Shown here in pieces: positions 25,940 through 35,143 of a stretch of DNA of 64,000 nt. The notes under the pieces are model-generated. The model was not told the origin of the DNA and made no database searches. It saw only the letters and a list, made by a program, of their open reading frames with translations. This stretch comes from Flavobacterium sp. N2270 (lineage in GTDB: Bacteria > Bacteroidota > Bacteroidia > Flavobacteriales > Flavobacteriaceae). The translations under genes were made by a program, and so were the position numbers. Position 1 is the first letter of the stretch. Each line of letters starts with the position of its first letter. The DNA is taken from assembly GCF_025947225.1 (NCBI RefSeq), contig NZ_CP110005.1, positions 2,727,362-2,791,361 of the forward strand, given 5' to 3'.

Positions 25940-26500
25940 TTAATTAAATTCCGTAATTCCATATTTTATATTTTTTTCTTGGAATATTGACTTTATTAGG
26001 TCATATTTTTCACTACAATATTCTCCTAAATTTAATTTAGTTTCACTTGTTCTTATCGCTTCACATTCAAAACATATTTCAATGTAAGAAATTATAATAT
26101 TATTTTTATCAAGAAAAAAAATTGCATTTCGAGGCATGTAACAACTCTTTCCTCTTATTAAATAAGGTTTTTTCTTGTATCTATAATTATAAATAATATC
26201 TGTAAGTTTATTAATTTGAAGCGAATCTAAAGTCATAACTTCATCATAAAAAGAGAAGTTAAAAGTATCTTGTTTAATCTTTATTGAGTTAATGTGGTTT
26301 TGTAATTCATCACCAACTCCTCCAACCATTCTATCTTTAAATGAAATGATTTTTATTTTATCAGATTTAGAAAAAGGAAAATTAGTTAGTCTTTCAACTT
26401 CTGAAATATTATTAACTTTAAAACATTCAGCATTCTTCAATTTTCTAGATTGTGAAAAACAAAGTATTGGAAAAAATAATATCCAAACAATTTTATGCAT
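25940..26500 (-). CDS. Secreted protein of unknown function with a conserved CFEC motif
   Basis: 186 residues. Signal peptide MHKIVWILFFPILCFSQS. The mature part has KSCYMPRNAIFFLDKNNIII and then YIEICFECEAIRTS; the paired cysteines CFEC plus Cys near KSC and EYC could make a metal site or disulfides. I recall Bacteroidota proteins with the same P-R-N-A-I and I-C-F-E-C elements, all uncharacterised. It is convergent with the DUF2971 gene and has no obvious partner. Confidence 0.6.
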   Translation of the reverse strand: MHKIVWILFFPILCFSQSRKLKNAECFKVNNISEVERLTNFPFSKSDKIKIISFKDRMVGGVGDELQNHINSIKIKQDTFNFSFYDEVMTLDSLQINKLTDIIYNYRYKKKPYLIRGKSCYMPRNAIFFLDKNNIIISYIEICFECEAIRTSETKLNLGEYCSEKYDLIKSIFQEKNIKYGITEFN

Positions 26501-26513
26501 AATATATTATTAT

Positions 26514-26585
26514 GAGATTCTTCCTTCGTCAGAATGACAAGATTGTGTTATAAAAAAAGATTCTGATTTCTGATTTCTGATTTCT
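26514..26585. repeat. Dispersed-repeat remnant and 7-bp tandem repeat
   Basis: Two repeat types lie side by side in a 104-base gap. Bases 26514-26539 contain CTTCCTTCGTCAGAATGACA, a motif type I associate with dispersed intergenic repeats in flavobacterial genomes. Bases 26561-26585 hold three and a half copies of TTCTGAT. No gene is seen here. Confidence 0.55.
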
Positions 26586-26604
26586 AAACCCTGCATTCAA
26601 GCTT

Positions 26605-27324
26605 CTAAATCGGCATGTATTCTTCCACTTTCCATTCTTCAGCTAAAAGATTTACAAAATGGTAATGCACTTTGTCTTTTTTATCGAAAGCACCGTTTTT
26701 ATTAATATCTTCAATACATCTAAAATACAAACGGCTTTGCGCTTCAATCACATTCCAATCAATTAATTCTTGAAGTTCCAATGAAAGTTTGGTAAAGTTT
26801 GTTCCGTCAGCTTTACTAATATATAAAGATTTGATGTCATTTTGATCTACTTTACCATCTCTATTCGTATCTGAATCTACTAATGTATATACTAAAATTA
26901 ATTTTTTTGATTGGTCAGCAATTGTGTTTAAAAAAGTAGCCGTTTGAATTTGAACTTTCTTATCGGTTAAAGCCACAACATTTGTAGAATCGATATGTTG
27001 AAATTTTAAATTGTCAAAATAACCTGTAATTTCAAATCGGTTATAATTTGAAATAGCATAACTACCTTGGCTCGTTTTACTTGAACCGTATACTTTTGAA
27101 AAATCGTCATATACTCTAATATCTCCTACAGGATGAATTAAGTATTTTGTTCCTTCCATAAGAATAGGCAAATCGGCAATTTTAATAGAGCTTGAATCTA
27201 TTTTAGCAGTATTTGTAGTAGATGATTTTACTTCATCATAAATTACCTTTGGCGTTTCTTCTTTTTTACAAGCAACAAAAGAAAGTGCAAAAATTAAAAG
27301 GATATATTTTGGTAGAAAGTTCAT
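26605..27324 (-). CDS. EF-hand lipoprotein
   Basis: 239 residues from the ATG at 27324; an ATG two codons upstream (27330) and a longer frame to 27387 also exist, but the shorter starts give the best lipoprotein signal (MNFLPKYILLIFALSFVAC, lipobox SFVAC). Two calcium-binding loops are visible: DTNRDGKVDQND and DINKNGAFDKKD, spaced about 50 residues apart. The rest is probably beta-rich. It follows the TonB-dependent receptor on the same strand, and TATATTTG at 27350-27343 may give it its own promoter. It may be a surface or periplasmic partner of the receptor; that is inference. Confidence 0.68.
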   Translation of the reverse strand: MNFLPKYILLIFALSFVACKKEETPKVIYDEVKSSTTNTAKIDSSSIKIADLPILMEGTKYLIHPVGDIRVYDDFSKVYGSSKTSQGSYAISNYNRFEITGYFDNLKFQHIDSTNVVALTDKKVQIQTATFLNTIADQSKKLILVYTLVDSDTNRDGKVDQNDIKSLYISKADGTNFTKLSLELQELIDWNVIEAQSRLYFRCIEDINKNGAFDKKDKVHYHFVNLLAEEWKVEEYMPI

Positions 27325-27373
27325 ATGCATCAATTTTATATTCAAATATAATAATTTATAAAGTAAACCGTAC

Positions 27374-29839
27374 TTATAATTTAGCAATTAACTTAACGTT
27401 AAACACTCGGGTTGTCATATAATTAGGAATTCCGTATTGAGTTTTAGTATAAACATCTCTAACCCAAGTATTCGTAATGGAATTCTGGTTGTTAAATAAA
27501 TTAAATATTTCCAATCCTATAGAAAACTCATTGAACGGATTTAACCATTTTTTAGACGATTTTATACCTTGGTCTTTAAATACATATGAAAAACCAGCAT
27601 CTGCTCTACGATAATCATTTAGACGTAATTGATAATCGTATGGATCTGCATATGAAGGAGAGCCACCAGGTAAACCTGTATTATACACCAAATTTAAATA
27701 CACTTTTACGTTTGGAATATTTGGCATATAATCTTGGAAAAGCAATCCAAACTTTAATCGTTGATCGGTTGGTCTAGCAATATATCCTCTATTGTCTTGA
27801 TTTTCTTCTGTTTTTAAGTAACCAATACTAAACCAAGATTCGGTACCTGGAACAAATTCACCATTTAAACGAGCATCAAAACCATACGCATAAGCAGTAG
27901 CATCATTATTTGCTCTATAACGAATACGTACATTATCAATTGTATATGTATTTGCGTCAGTTATGTTTTTATAATAGGCTTCTGAAATTAATTTAAAAGG
28001 TCTGTTCCACATTTTAAAACTGTAGTCGTTACTCAAAACAATATGAACCGATTTTTGAGCATCAACATTGGTTTGTACTACTCCATCATAATCTCTTAAC
28101 TCTCTATAAAAAGGAGGTTGAGCATACATTCCGCCAGAAAGTCGAAATAGCATGTCTTTTTTCCACTTGGGTTTGAATGCAAATTGAAATCTTGGAGAAA
28201 AAACAAATTTATTTTTCCCTGTTTCATCTTGACTAGACACTTGCCATGAATGGCCACGAACTCCTGCATTTACCCAATATTCGTGCACTCCAATTTTTCC
28301 TCTATAGTTCCATTGGGCATAACCGGAAAATCGGTTAATTGTAGTATAATTAGTAGCTCTTACACTTTGGTAAGGCGCTAACGGTCCGTAATAAGGATTA
28401 TAAGGTTGGTCGTTAACATACTCTAACAAAGGGTTTGGTAAAGAAAACCCTGCAGAGTCAACAACCTCCCACTCTACCACTCTATCTCTAATATCTTCAC
28501 GAGTATATTTAAAACCCCATTCTATTTGCTTTTTCTCATTTAGCTCATGAAAACCTTTTACTTCGGCATTAAAAATTAGTGCGTCTAAATTATTTCGAGC
28601 ATGATTTAATTGAGAACCAACACCTCTTGTATACACAACATCACCAAAAGTTTCAGAACCAATATTTGAATCTACTTCTCCAAGTCGATATTGAGCTAAA
28701 ATATCGTAATATTCTTGCTCTTGTGTATGATAAGCTGATGCGATAAATTTTAATTTATTTTTATCATTGTATTGATAAACCGATTTAAAAGCTCCAAAAT
28801 AAGTTGTGTATTCATCCTTTTCTTGACCTTCATAAAAAACCAATAAAGCTATTGGATTATCAATTGTACCAAAGTTTGTTTGTCTTGTAAAAGGTTGGTA
28901 ATTGTATTTATTTTGAGAAATATTTCCTAAGAAACTAAATTGCCATTTGGTTGAAGCATTAAAATTAAACATCGTTTGAATATCTGCAAATGATGGCTTA
29001 TAATTCGTTTCTGTTTCTTGACTATTTACTAAAAGTGCATTGTTTCGATAACGAATCCCAGTAATATTACTCCATTTTTGATTTTTACTTACACCTTCAA
29101 CCGAGATACTTCCACCTAATAAACTTGCTTCAATACCTGCAGCAAACTCTTTAGGATTTCTATACGTAATATCTAAAACCGATGACATTTTATCGCCATA
29201 TTTAGATTGAAAACCTCCGGCAGAAAAATCGACATTTTCAACCATATCAGTATTGGTAAAACTCAATCCTTCTTGCTGACCAGAACGAATTAAAAACGGA
29301 CGATATACTTCAATTTCATTAACATAAACCAAGTTTTCATCGTAATTTCCACCACGAACTGCATATGAAGTACTCAATTCATTATTAGAATAAACTCCTG
29401 GCAATGTTTTAATAATGTTTTCAATTCCGGCATTTGCGCCTGGAATTTTTCTTATAACTACAGGATCAATTGAAGTAATTCCTTCAACCCTTTTTTTACT
29501 TGTACCACTTACTACGACTTCTCCAATTTCTTGAACATTTGCATTCATCACAGGGTTAAACTCAAAATCTTCATTAGATTTTAATTCTAATGTTATTACT
29601 GAGTTTTTAAATGAAATATGCGAAAAAACAATCGTTATTTTTTTATTTGAAGGAACATCTAATAAGTAAAAACCATTGGCATTAGTAACTGTTCCTTTAT
29701 CGCCTACTTTAACCGAAACATTTTCGACGGGAGTATTGAATTCGTCTAAAATAACACCTTTAACTCTTGCTGTTTGCGCAAAAGTGGTTAGTGAAAACAT
29801 TGAAATAAAAAGGATTAGATATATATTTTTCAAGAGCAC
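27374..29839 (-). CDS. TonB-dependent receptor with CarboxypepD_reg-like N-terminal domain
   Basis: 821 residues. Signal peptide to about residue 21 (LTTFAQ), then a carboxypeptidase-regulatory-like domain (VKGVILDEFNTPVENVSVKV) to about 105, a plug domain (SIDPVVIRKIPGAN, AVRGGNYDENLVYVNEIEVY) and a 22-strand barrel ending VFNVKLIAKL with a near-terminal aromatic pattern. It imports a ligand through the outer membrane using TonB energy. No SusD partner is present, so a glycan-utilisation locus is unlikely; siderophore, peptide or metal are open. The gene starts 4 bases after the M23 peptidase gene. Confidence 0.92.
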   Translation of the reverse strand: MLLKNIYLILFISMFSLTTFAQTARVKGVILDEFNTPVENVSVKVGDKGTVTNANGFYLLDVPSNKKITIVFSHISFKNSVITLELKSNEDFEFNPVMNANVQEIGEVVVSGTSKKRVEGITSIDPVVIRKIPGANAGIENIIKTLPGVYSNNELSTSYAVRGGNYDENLVYVNEIEVYRPFLIRSGQQEGLSFTNTDMVENVDFSAGGFQSKYGDKMSSVLDITYRNPKEFAAGIEASLLGGSISVEGVSKNQKWSNITGIRYRNNALLVNSQETETNYKPSFADIQTMFNFNASTKWQFSFLGNISQNKYNYQPFTRQTNFGTIDNPIALLVFYEGQEKDEYTTYFGAFKSVYQYNDKNKLKFIASAYHTQEQEYYDILAQYRLGEVDSNIGSETFGDVVYTRGVGSQLNHARNNLDALIFNAEVKGFHELNEKKQIEWGFKYTREDIRDRVVEWEVVDSAGFSLPNPLLEYVNDQPYNPYYGPLAPYQSVRATNYTTINRFSGYAQWNYRGKIGVHEYWVNAGVRGHSWQVSSQDETGKNKFVFSPRFQFAFKPKWKKDMLFRLSGGMYAQPPFYRELRDYDGVVQTNVDAQKSVHIVLSNDYSFKMWNRPFKLISEAYYKNITDANTYTIDNVRIRYRANNDATAYAYGFDARLNGEFVPGTESWFSIGYLKTEENQDNRGYIARPTDQRLKFGLLFQDYMPNIPNVKVYLNLVYNTGLPGGSPSYADPYDYQLRLNDYRRADAGFSYVFKDQGIKSSKKWLNPFNEFSIGLEIFNLFNNQNSITNTWVRDVYTKTQYGIPNYMTTRVFNVKLIAKL

Positions 29840-29843
29840 TATA

Positions 29844-31529
29844 TTAATTATTCATAAAAAAGAAAGACTCAAAGGTAGTAGAATTTTGCATATCATCTGT
29901 TACAATAATTTTCAAATCGTTTCTTCCTTCTTTATATTTATTATCATCTAAACGATGAATTAGCTTTTTTGTTTTATAATCGTATTCCATTAAAATCCAT
30001 TCTCCGTTTAAATACGCGTTATAAGTATCAATACCCGACATATTATCGGCAATATAAACACTTATTAAAGATTGGTCTTTTAAATTCTTTCCTTCAACAA
30101 AATTGACATTATAAATACGAGGTGCATCATAATCTTGAGAAAGTTTATATTTTCCTAAGTTTCGAGTATAAAGCTTAAAAGTATTTCCTTTTCTATACGT
30201 TTTATTATAATCAAGTTTATAACCATCAACGCTCGCAATAAAAGTCTTACTTAATTGCTCTTCCGTTAATCCTTGAACATCAGAAAAAGTAATGGTCATG
30301 TTTTTATAACCCGGAATCGATTCATCATGTAAATTTAAAACACCGTCATTCACATCAAAATCCATATAAAAATCTTCATAAAAAGTATTTTCTGGAATGT
30401 AAACCGAAACATTATCTTTTGTATAATTATATTCGTTTTTAGATTTTAAAAAGTACTTCGTTTTCTTTATTTCTTTCTTAAAAACAGTTTCTTGATTTCC
30501 ATATTCGACCGGAATGGTTAATTGCACTTTATTTCCGTGAAAATCATACAACTCTATTCTATAAGTATACGTTACATTTGGTTGCACATTTATAATTCCG
30601 TTCGTCTTATTTGCCTTAATAATCGAAAGCGGAAAAGGAATTTCTTGAAACAATTTTTGAACGCGTTGACGAAGTTTACCAAATCGCTGATAATCAATTA
30701 AACTATTTACAAATCGAGATTCATCAAACGCAAATGTTTCTAATTCATATTCATAATACGAAACTCCGTTTAGATAAGCCTTTACTTTAAACAATCCGTT
30801 TTTATTGTATTGATTGGTACAATAATCAAAAGCATTGATACCAAAACCAATTTTACCATTCGCAATAACTTTAGAAGCTAAATAATTTCCGTCAGCCGTT
30901 TTATTGAAAGAAACCGCAATAGGATTTTGAGATTTATTGACCAAAGTACTATCAATTGGATACACCATTACGCCTTGAATTTCAGGTTTTCTAGTATCAT
31001 TAGCCAATTTATTAAATCCAAAATACAATGGATTAATAATTTTTTCAGATTTTGTATTTCTAAATTCAAAATGTAAATGAGGTGCTCCACTTCCACCAGA
31101 GTTACCAGAAAAAGCAATAATATCTCCTTGTTTTACAGGAAGTTCGCTTGGCATTGGAAATAGTTCTACTTCAAACGATTTTTGCGCATATTGTTTTTGC
31201 TTTATATAAGTTTCGATAGCACCATTCGCTTTTTGCAAATGACCGTAAACCGTGGTATAACCATTTGGATGCGTTATATAAATTGCTTTTCCGTAACCAA
31301 AAGCAGAAATTTTTATTCTTGAAACATAACCATCAGCAACAGCAAAAACATCTAAACCTTCTTTTCCATTGGTTTTTAAATCAATTCCCGAATGAAAATG
31401 ATTGCTTCTCAACTCTCCAAAAGAACCCGAAACATCAAGAGAAATTGGCAAAGGCGAAATAAAATCAGTAGGATAATCTGACTGGCTAAACACTAAAAAA
31501 GGCAACAATAAAAGAAGTAAAAGTTTCAT
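29844..31529 (-). CDS. M23-family metallopeptidase (LytM domain)
   Basis: 561 residues. Signal peptide at 1-16 (FLVFSQS). The LytM domain is near the N-terminus: SNHFHSGID supplies His46 and Asp50, YGHLQKANG follows, and GAPHLHFEF supplies His151 and His153, so all zinc ligands and the catalytic His are present. About 390 residues of beta-sandwich-like sequence follow, unlike small endopeptidases. It probably cuts peptide cross-links or a periplasmic protein. It is the first gene of a unit with the TonB receptor and the EF-hand lipoprotein. Confidence 0.9.
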   Translation of the reverse strand: MKLLLLLLLPFLVFSQSDYPTDFISPLPISLDVSGSFGELRSNHFHSGIDLKTNGKEGLDVFAVADGYVSRIKISAFGYGKAIYITHPNGYTTVYGHLQKANGAIETYIKQKQYAQKSFEVELFPMPSELPVKQGDIIAFSGNSGGSGAPHLHFEFRNTKSEKIINPLYFGFNKLANDTRKPEIQGVMVYPIDSTLVNKSQNPIAVSFNKTADGNYLASKVIANGKIGFGINAFDYCTNQYNKNGLFKVKAYLNGVSYYEYELETFAFDESRFVNSLIDYQRFGKLRQRVQKLFQEIPFPLSIIKANKTNGIINVQPNVTYTYRIELYDFHGNKVQLTIPVEYGNQETVFKKEIKKTKYFLKSKNEYNYTKDNVSVYIPENTFYEDFYMDFDVNDGVLNLHDESIPGYKNMTITFSDVQGLTEEQLSKTFIASVDGYKLDYNKTYRKGNTFKLYTRNLGKYKLSQDYDAPRIYNVNFVEGKNLKDQSLISVYIADNMSGIDTYNAYLNGEWILMEYDYKTKKLIHRLDDNKYKEGRNDLKIIVTDDMQNSTTFESFFFMNN

Positions 31530-31662
31530 AGTTTTAAATAAAAGCTAAAAATAATAAAAATAATAGTACAAAAATACTACAATCAAAAACCTTTCCATAA
31601 CTCGTTATAAACCAAAATATTAAAAAAAAATTACTTTTTTATATAAAATTTATCAAAAACTA

Positions 31663-31693
31663 TTGTAATTATTCGATAGTAATGCTAAATTTG
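31663..31693 (+). promoter_or_regulatory. Promoter of the zapB-like/zapA unit
   Basis: TTG (31663-31665), 20 bases, TAAATTTG (31686-31693), 28 bases before the ATG at 31721. Confidence 0.7.
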
Positions 31694-31720
31694 TAGAAAT
31701 AGAAATGAATTTTATCATTC

Positions 31721-32011
31721 ATGAAAGGATTATCAGAATTAATTGATTCTCTTGAAGTTAAATTTTTTAAGCTCAACAAAAAATTAGTTGTATTAGAAAG
31801 TGAAAACCAAGAGTTGAAGCAAAAAATAGTAGTTTTTGAAAAAAATCAAGAACAACAGTCGGAAGAATTGATTGCTTTAAAAAGTCAAATTGAAAATCTT
31901 AGGATGGCAAATTCGTTAATAGGCAGTGACGAAAATAAAAGAGAAACAAAGCTTAAAATAAATTCATTAATTCGCGAAATCGATTATTGTATAGCACAAC
32001 TTTCAGATTAA
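31721..32011 (+). CDS. Short coiled-coil protein, ZapB-like
   Basis: 96 residues, almost wholly helical. Heptads with Leu and Ile run over about residues 5-75 (LVVLESENQELKQKIVVF, QQSEELIALKSQIENL). Architecture and position right before zapA suggest a division-ring coiled coil that works like ZapB, which binds ZapA in enterobacteria. Sequence similarity to ZapB itself cannot be claimed because coiled coils look alike. zapA begins 5 bases after the stop. Confidence 0.65.
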   Translation: MKGLSELIDSLEVKFFKLNKKLVVLESENQELKQKIVVFEKNQEQQSEELIALKSQIENLRMANSLIGSDENKRETKLKINSLIREIDYCIAQLSD

Positions 32012-32016
32012 TAAAG

Positions 32017-32310
32017 ATGAAAGAACAATTAAAAATTAAATTATCAATTGCAGACAGAGTGTATCCACTAACCATAGATAGCGCTCAAGAAGAAGGACTA
32101 AGAAGTGCTTCAAAAAAAATTGATGATATGATTAAACAATTTGAACAAAGCTATGCGGTAAGAGATAAACAAGATGTATTAGCCATGTGCGCCTTACAAT
32201 TTGCTTCGCAAGTAGAACAAAAACAAATTGAAGTTACAGAAGTAGAATCTTCATCTATTGTTCGACTAGAAAATTTAGATAAAAAACTGAGCGAGTTACT
32301 CTCAAGATAA
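32017..32310 (+). CDS. zapA: Cell division protein ZapA
   Basis: 97 residues from the ATG at 32017; a longer frame to 31987 overlaps the previous gene and lacks support. The N-terminal globular domain reads IKLSIADRVYPLTIDSAQEE and the C-terminal helix (AMCALQFASQVEQKQIEV) forms the dimer coiled coil. ZapA bundles FtsZ protofilaments at the division site. A 6S RNA gene follows 29 bases later, the same order as zapA-ssrS in E. coli. Confidence 0.9.
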   Translation: MKEQLKIKLSIADRVYPLTIDSAQEEGLRSASKKIDDMIKQFEQSYAVRDKQDVLAMCALQFASQVEQKQIEVTEVESSSIVRLENLDKKLSELLSR

Positions 32311-32339
32311 ATACGTTCTTACATATACATTAAGATACT

Positions 32340-32490
32340 GCCTACATTAGTATAATTTGATAAACTCAACACTAACAAATTAAAATGAGCGAATCTTCGT
32401 AACTATAGCAAGCCTTTAAGTAGGAAGCTTGAACTGCGAGTTAGCTCAAAACTTGTCCTTTACGAGTTTATACAACACTCTAATGTAGGC
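32340..32490 (+). ncRNA. ssrS: 6S RNA (flavobacterial type)
   Basis: The ends GCCTACATTAG (32340-32350) and CTAATGTAGGC (32480-32490) pair perfectly and are followed by seven T. Inside, ATAAACTC (32360-32367) pairs with GAGTTTAT (32464-32471), and TGAGC (32386-32390) with GCTCA (32444-32448), leaving internal loops and a large central region. This is the long, interrupted rod of 6S RNA, which mimics an open promoter and binds sigma-housekeeping RNA polymerase. Location after zapA agrees with 6S genes of other phyla and with the Bacteroidota 6S-Flavo family. I see no consensus TAnnTTTG just upstream, so it may be processed from the zapA transcript. Confidence 0.85.
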
Positions 32491-32519
32491 TTTTTTTATA
32501 TAAATTATTTAACAAAACT

Positions 32520-34082
32520 ATGACACTAATATACATTATAATTGGAATTTTAGTAGGACTTGGAGCAGGATTTGGAATCGCCAAATACTTAGAAAAAACA
32601 AATGTTTCTACTCTTATTAAAAATGCTAAAAAAGAAGCTGGCTCTATTTTAAAAGATGCAAAAGCCGATGCTGAAGCGCTTAAAAAAGACAAAATTCTTC
32701 AAGCAAAAGAAAAATTTTTAGAATTAAAATCGGAACACGAACAAGTTATTTTATCTCGTGACAAAAAAATGGCGGAAGCCGAAAAAAGAACTCGCGATAA
32801 AGAATCTCAAATTTCTAGTGAACTGGCTAAAGCCAAAAAAGCTAGCGATGAATTTGACGCTAAAATAGCAGAATACAATTCTAAAATTGAAGTTTTAGAC
32901 AAAAAGCAAGTAGATTTAGATCGCTTACACAAAAGTCAAATTGAGCAACTAGAAGTTATCTCTGGTCTTTCTGCTGAAGAAGCAAAAAATCAACTGACTG
33001 AAAGCTTAAAGGCTGAAGCTAAAACCGAGGCAATGTCTTTCATTCAAGATACTATGGAAGAGGCTAAAATGACCGCACATCAAGAAGCTAAAAAAATAAT
33101 CATCAATACTATTCAACGAGTAGGTACTGAAGAGGCTGTTGAAAACTGTGTATCGGTATTCAATATAGAATCTGATGATGTTAAAGGTAGAATTATTGGT
33201 AGAGAAGGAAGAAACATTAGAGCTATTGAAGCCGCAACTGGTGTAGAAATTATTGTTGATGATACTCCAGAAGCAATTATATTATCTTGTTTTGACCCAG
33301 TAAGAAGAGAAATTGCTCGTTTAGCATTACATAAATTAGTTACTGATGGACGTATTCATCCAGCTCGTATTGAAGAAATTGTTGCTAAAACACAAAAACA
33401 AATAGAAGAAGAAATTATTGAAACTGGTAAAAGAACCGTTATCGACTTAGGTATTCACGGTTTACATCCAGAATTAATTAAAATTGTAGGTAGAATGAAA
33501 TACCGTTCTTCTTACGGACAAAACTTATTGCAACACTCAAGAGAAGTAGCTAACCTTTGTGGTATTATGGCTGCAGAACTTGGCTTAAACGTTAAATTAG
33601 CTAAAAGAGCTGGTTTATTACACGATATTGGTAAAGTTCCTGATACTGAAAGCGAATTACCTCACGCTTTATTAGGAATGCAATGGGCTGAAAAATATGG
33701 TGAAAAAGAAGAAGTGTGTAACGCTATTGGTGCTCACCATGATGAAATAGAAATGAAATATTTAATTTCTCCACTTATTCAGGTGTGTGATGCTATCTCT
33801 GGTGCAAGACCTGGTGCAAGAAGACAAGTATTAGATTCTTATATTCAACGTTTAAAAGATTTAGAAGCTGTTGCTTTTGGATTCCAAGGTGTTAAAAATG
33901 CATACGCAATTCAGGCAGGTAGAGAATTAAGAGTTATTGTAGAAAGTGAAAAAGTAAGTGATGAAATGGCTTCTACTCTATCTTTTGATATTTCTCATAA
34001 AATTCAAACTGAAATGACTTATCCTGGTCAGGTTAAAATTACTGTAATTAGAGAAACTAGAGCTGTTAATATAGCGAAGTAA
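32520..34082 (+). CDS. rny: Ribonuclease Y
   Basis: 520 residues in the usual order: an N-terminal membrane helix (about 1-20), a long coiled coil rich in Lys, Ala and Glu (about 30-205), a KH domain with [20 protein letters not shown], and an HD domain with [10 protein letters not shown]. It is a membrane-bound endoribonuclease that starts mRNA decay. The start lies 30 bases after the 6S RNA 3' end, so it may depend on read-through or on a promoter in the 6S tail. Full length and no anomalies. Confidence 0.97.
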   Translation: MTLIYIIIGILVGLGAGFGIAKYLEKTNVSTLIKNAKKEAGSILKDAKADAEALKKDKILQAKEKFLELKSEHEQVILSRDKKMAEAEKRTRDKESQISSELAKAKKASDEFDAKIAEYNSKIEVLDKKQVDLDRLHKSQIEQLEVISGLSAEEAKNQLTESLKAEAKTEAMSFIQDTMEEAKMTAHQEAKKIIINTIQRVGTEEAVENCVSVFNIESDDVKGRIIGREGRNIRAIEAATGVEIIVDDTPEAIILSCFDPVRREIARLALHKLVTDGRIHPARIEEIVAKTQKQIEEEIIETGKRTVIDLGIHGLHPELIKIVGRMKYRSSYGQNLLQHSREVANLCGIMAAELGLNVKLAKRAGLLHDIGKVPDTESELPHALLGMQWAEKYGEKEEVCNAIGAHHDEIEMKYLISPLIQVCDAISGARPGARRQVLDSYIQRLKDLEAVAFGFQGVKNAYAIQAGRELRVIVESEKVSDEMASTLSFDISHKIQTEMTYPGQVKITVIRETRAVNIAK

Positions 34083-34101
34083 AACTAACAACTATAAATA
34101 C

Positions 34102-34132
34102 AAAATCGCATTAATTTATTTAATGCGATTTT
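34102..34132 (+). terminator. rny terminator
   Basis: A 13-bp perfect stem with AATCGCATTAA/TTAATGCGATT and loop TTTAT, followed by a T-run. Confidence 0.92.
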
Positions 34133-34168
34133 TTTTATACTATAAACTCTAGCCTCTTTCCTCTAAAT

Positions 34169-35068
34169 TCACTTCCTTGGATGAAAATTATTAATTACCT
34201 CAGTAAGAAATTTTCTATCTAAATGCATGTACACTTCTGTTGTTGTAATAGATTCGTGACCTAACATTAATTGTATCGAACGCAAATCGGCACCGTTTTC
34301 AAGTAAATGTGTAGCAAAAGAATGTCTAAATGTATGCGGACTTATGGTTTTATGCAAACCTATTTTTACAGCTAAATCTTTAATGATAGTAAAAACCATA
34401 GCTCTGGTTAATTGTTTTCCTCTTCGGTTTAAAAACAAAGTATCTTCATGTCCTTTATGAATTTGAAGATGATTTCTAATACTATCTCTATAAAAATTAA
34501 TGTACTTCTCGGTACTATCACCTATTGGAACAAAACGTTGTTTATTTCCTTTTCCGGTAACTTTTATAAAACCTTCTTCAAAAAATAAATCAGAAATTTT
34601 AAGATTAACTAATTCAGAAACCCGCAAACCACAACTGTAAAGTGTTTCAAGCATGGCTCTATTGCGTTCGCCTTCTGGTTTAGACAAATCAATAGCGGCA
34701 ATTAGAGCATCAATTTCAGCCGTTGAAAGCGTATCTGGAAGCTTTCTACCTGTTTTTGGTACTTCTATAAGTTCCATAGGAGTATCGGCTCTGTAATCTT
34801 CAAAAATTAAATAATTAAAAAAACTCTTTAAACCCGAAATAATTCTCGATTGACTTCTGGCATTTACTTTGGTAGACAATTCATAAATAAATTGTTGTAC
34901 AATTTCTTCGGTAATAGTTATTGGAGTTACTTCAATATTATTAGAAACCAAAAAAGCAATGAGTTTTTCAATATCAAATGAATAATTTTCAATTGTATTG
35001 GCCGACAAACCTCTTTCTAGCTTAAGGTAGTTTTGATATTCTTTTAAATACGATTGCCAATTGCTCAT
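34169..35068 (-). CDS. xerD: Tyrosine recombinase XerD
   Basis: 299 residues. N-terminal SAM-like core-binding domain (about 1-100), then the catalytic domain with Arg149 (CGLRVSEL), Lys173 (TGKGNK), His245 and Arg248 (HTFRHSFATHLL), His271 (LGHES) and Tyr280 (TTTEVYMHLD): the full set. It resolves chromosome dimers at dif with XerC. The XerD assignment over XerC rests on length and the Flavobacteriia synteny with aroQ that I recall. No phage or integron genes surround it, so it is not a mobile integrase. Confidence 0.9.
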   Translation of the reverse strand: MSNWQSYLKEYQNYLKLERGLSANTIENYSFDIEKLIAFLVSNNIEVTPITITEEIVQQFIYELSTKVNARSQSRIISGLKSFFNYLIFEDYRADTPMELIEVPKTGRKLPDTLSTAEIDALIAAIDLSKPEGERNRAMLETLYSCGLRVSELVNLKISDLFFEEGFIKVTGKGNKQRFVPIGDSTEKYINFYRDSIRNHLQIHKGHEDTLFLNRRGKQLTRAMVFTIIKDLAVKIGLHKTISPHTFRHSFATHLLENGADLRSIQLMLGHESITTTEVYMHLDRKFLTEVINNFHPRK

Positions 35069-35100
35069 GCCTCAAAAATACAAATTATTCTAAACAAAAA

Positions 35101-35120
35101 AATCCCGCCGAAGCGGGATT
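35101..35120 (-). terminator. Terminator of the beta-barrel protein gene
   Basis: AATCCCGC, loop CGAA, GCGGGATT; the U-run follows on the minus strand. Confidence 0.92.
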
Positions 35121-35143
35121 TTAATATTATTGGTTTACAAATA

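Noticed and set aside
34169..35068. Tyrosine recombinase as sign of an integrated element
   Set aside because: Sequence and neighbours fit housekeeping XerD; no attachment-site duplication, phage or cargo genes nearby.
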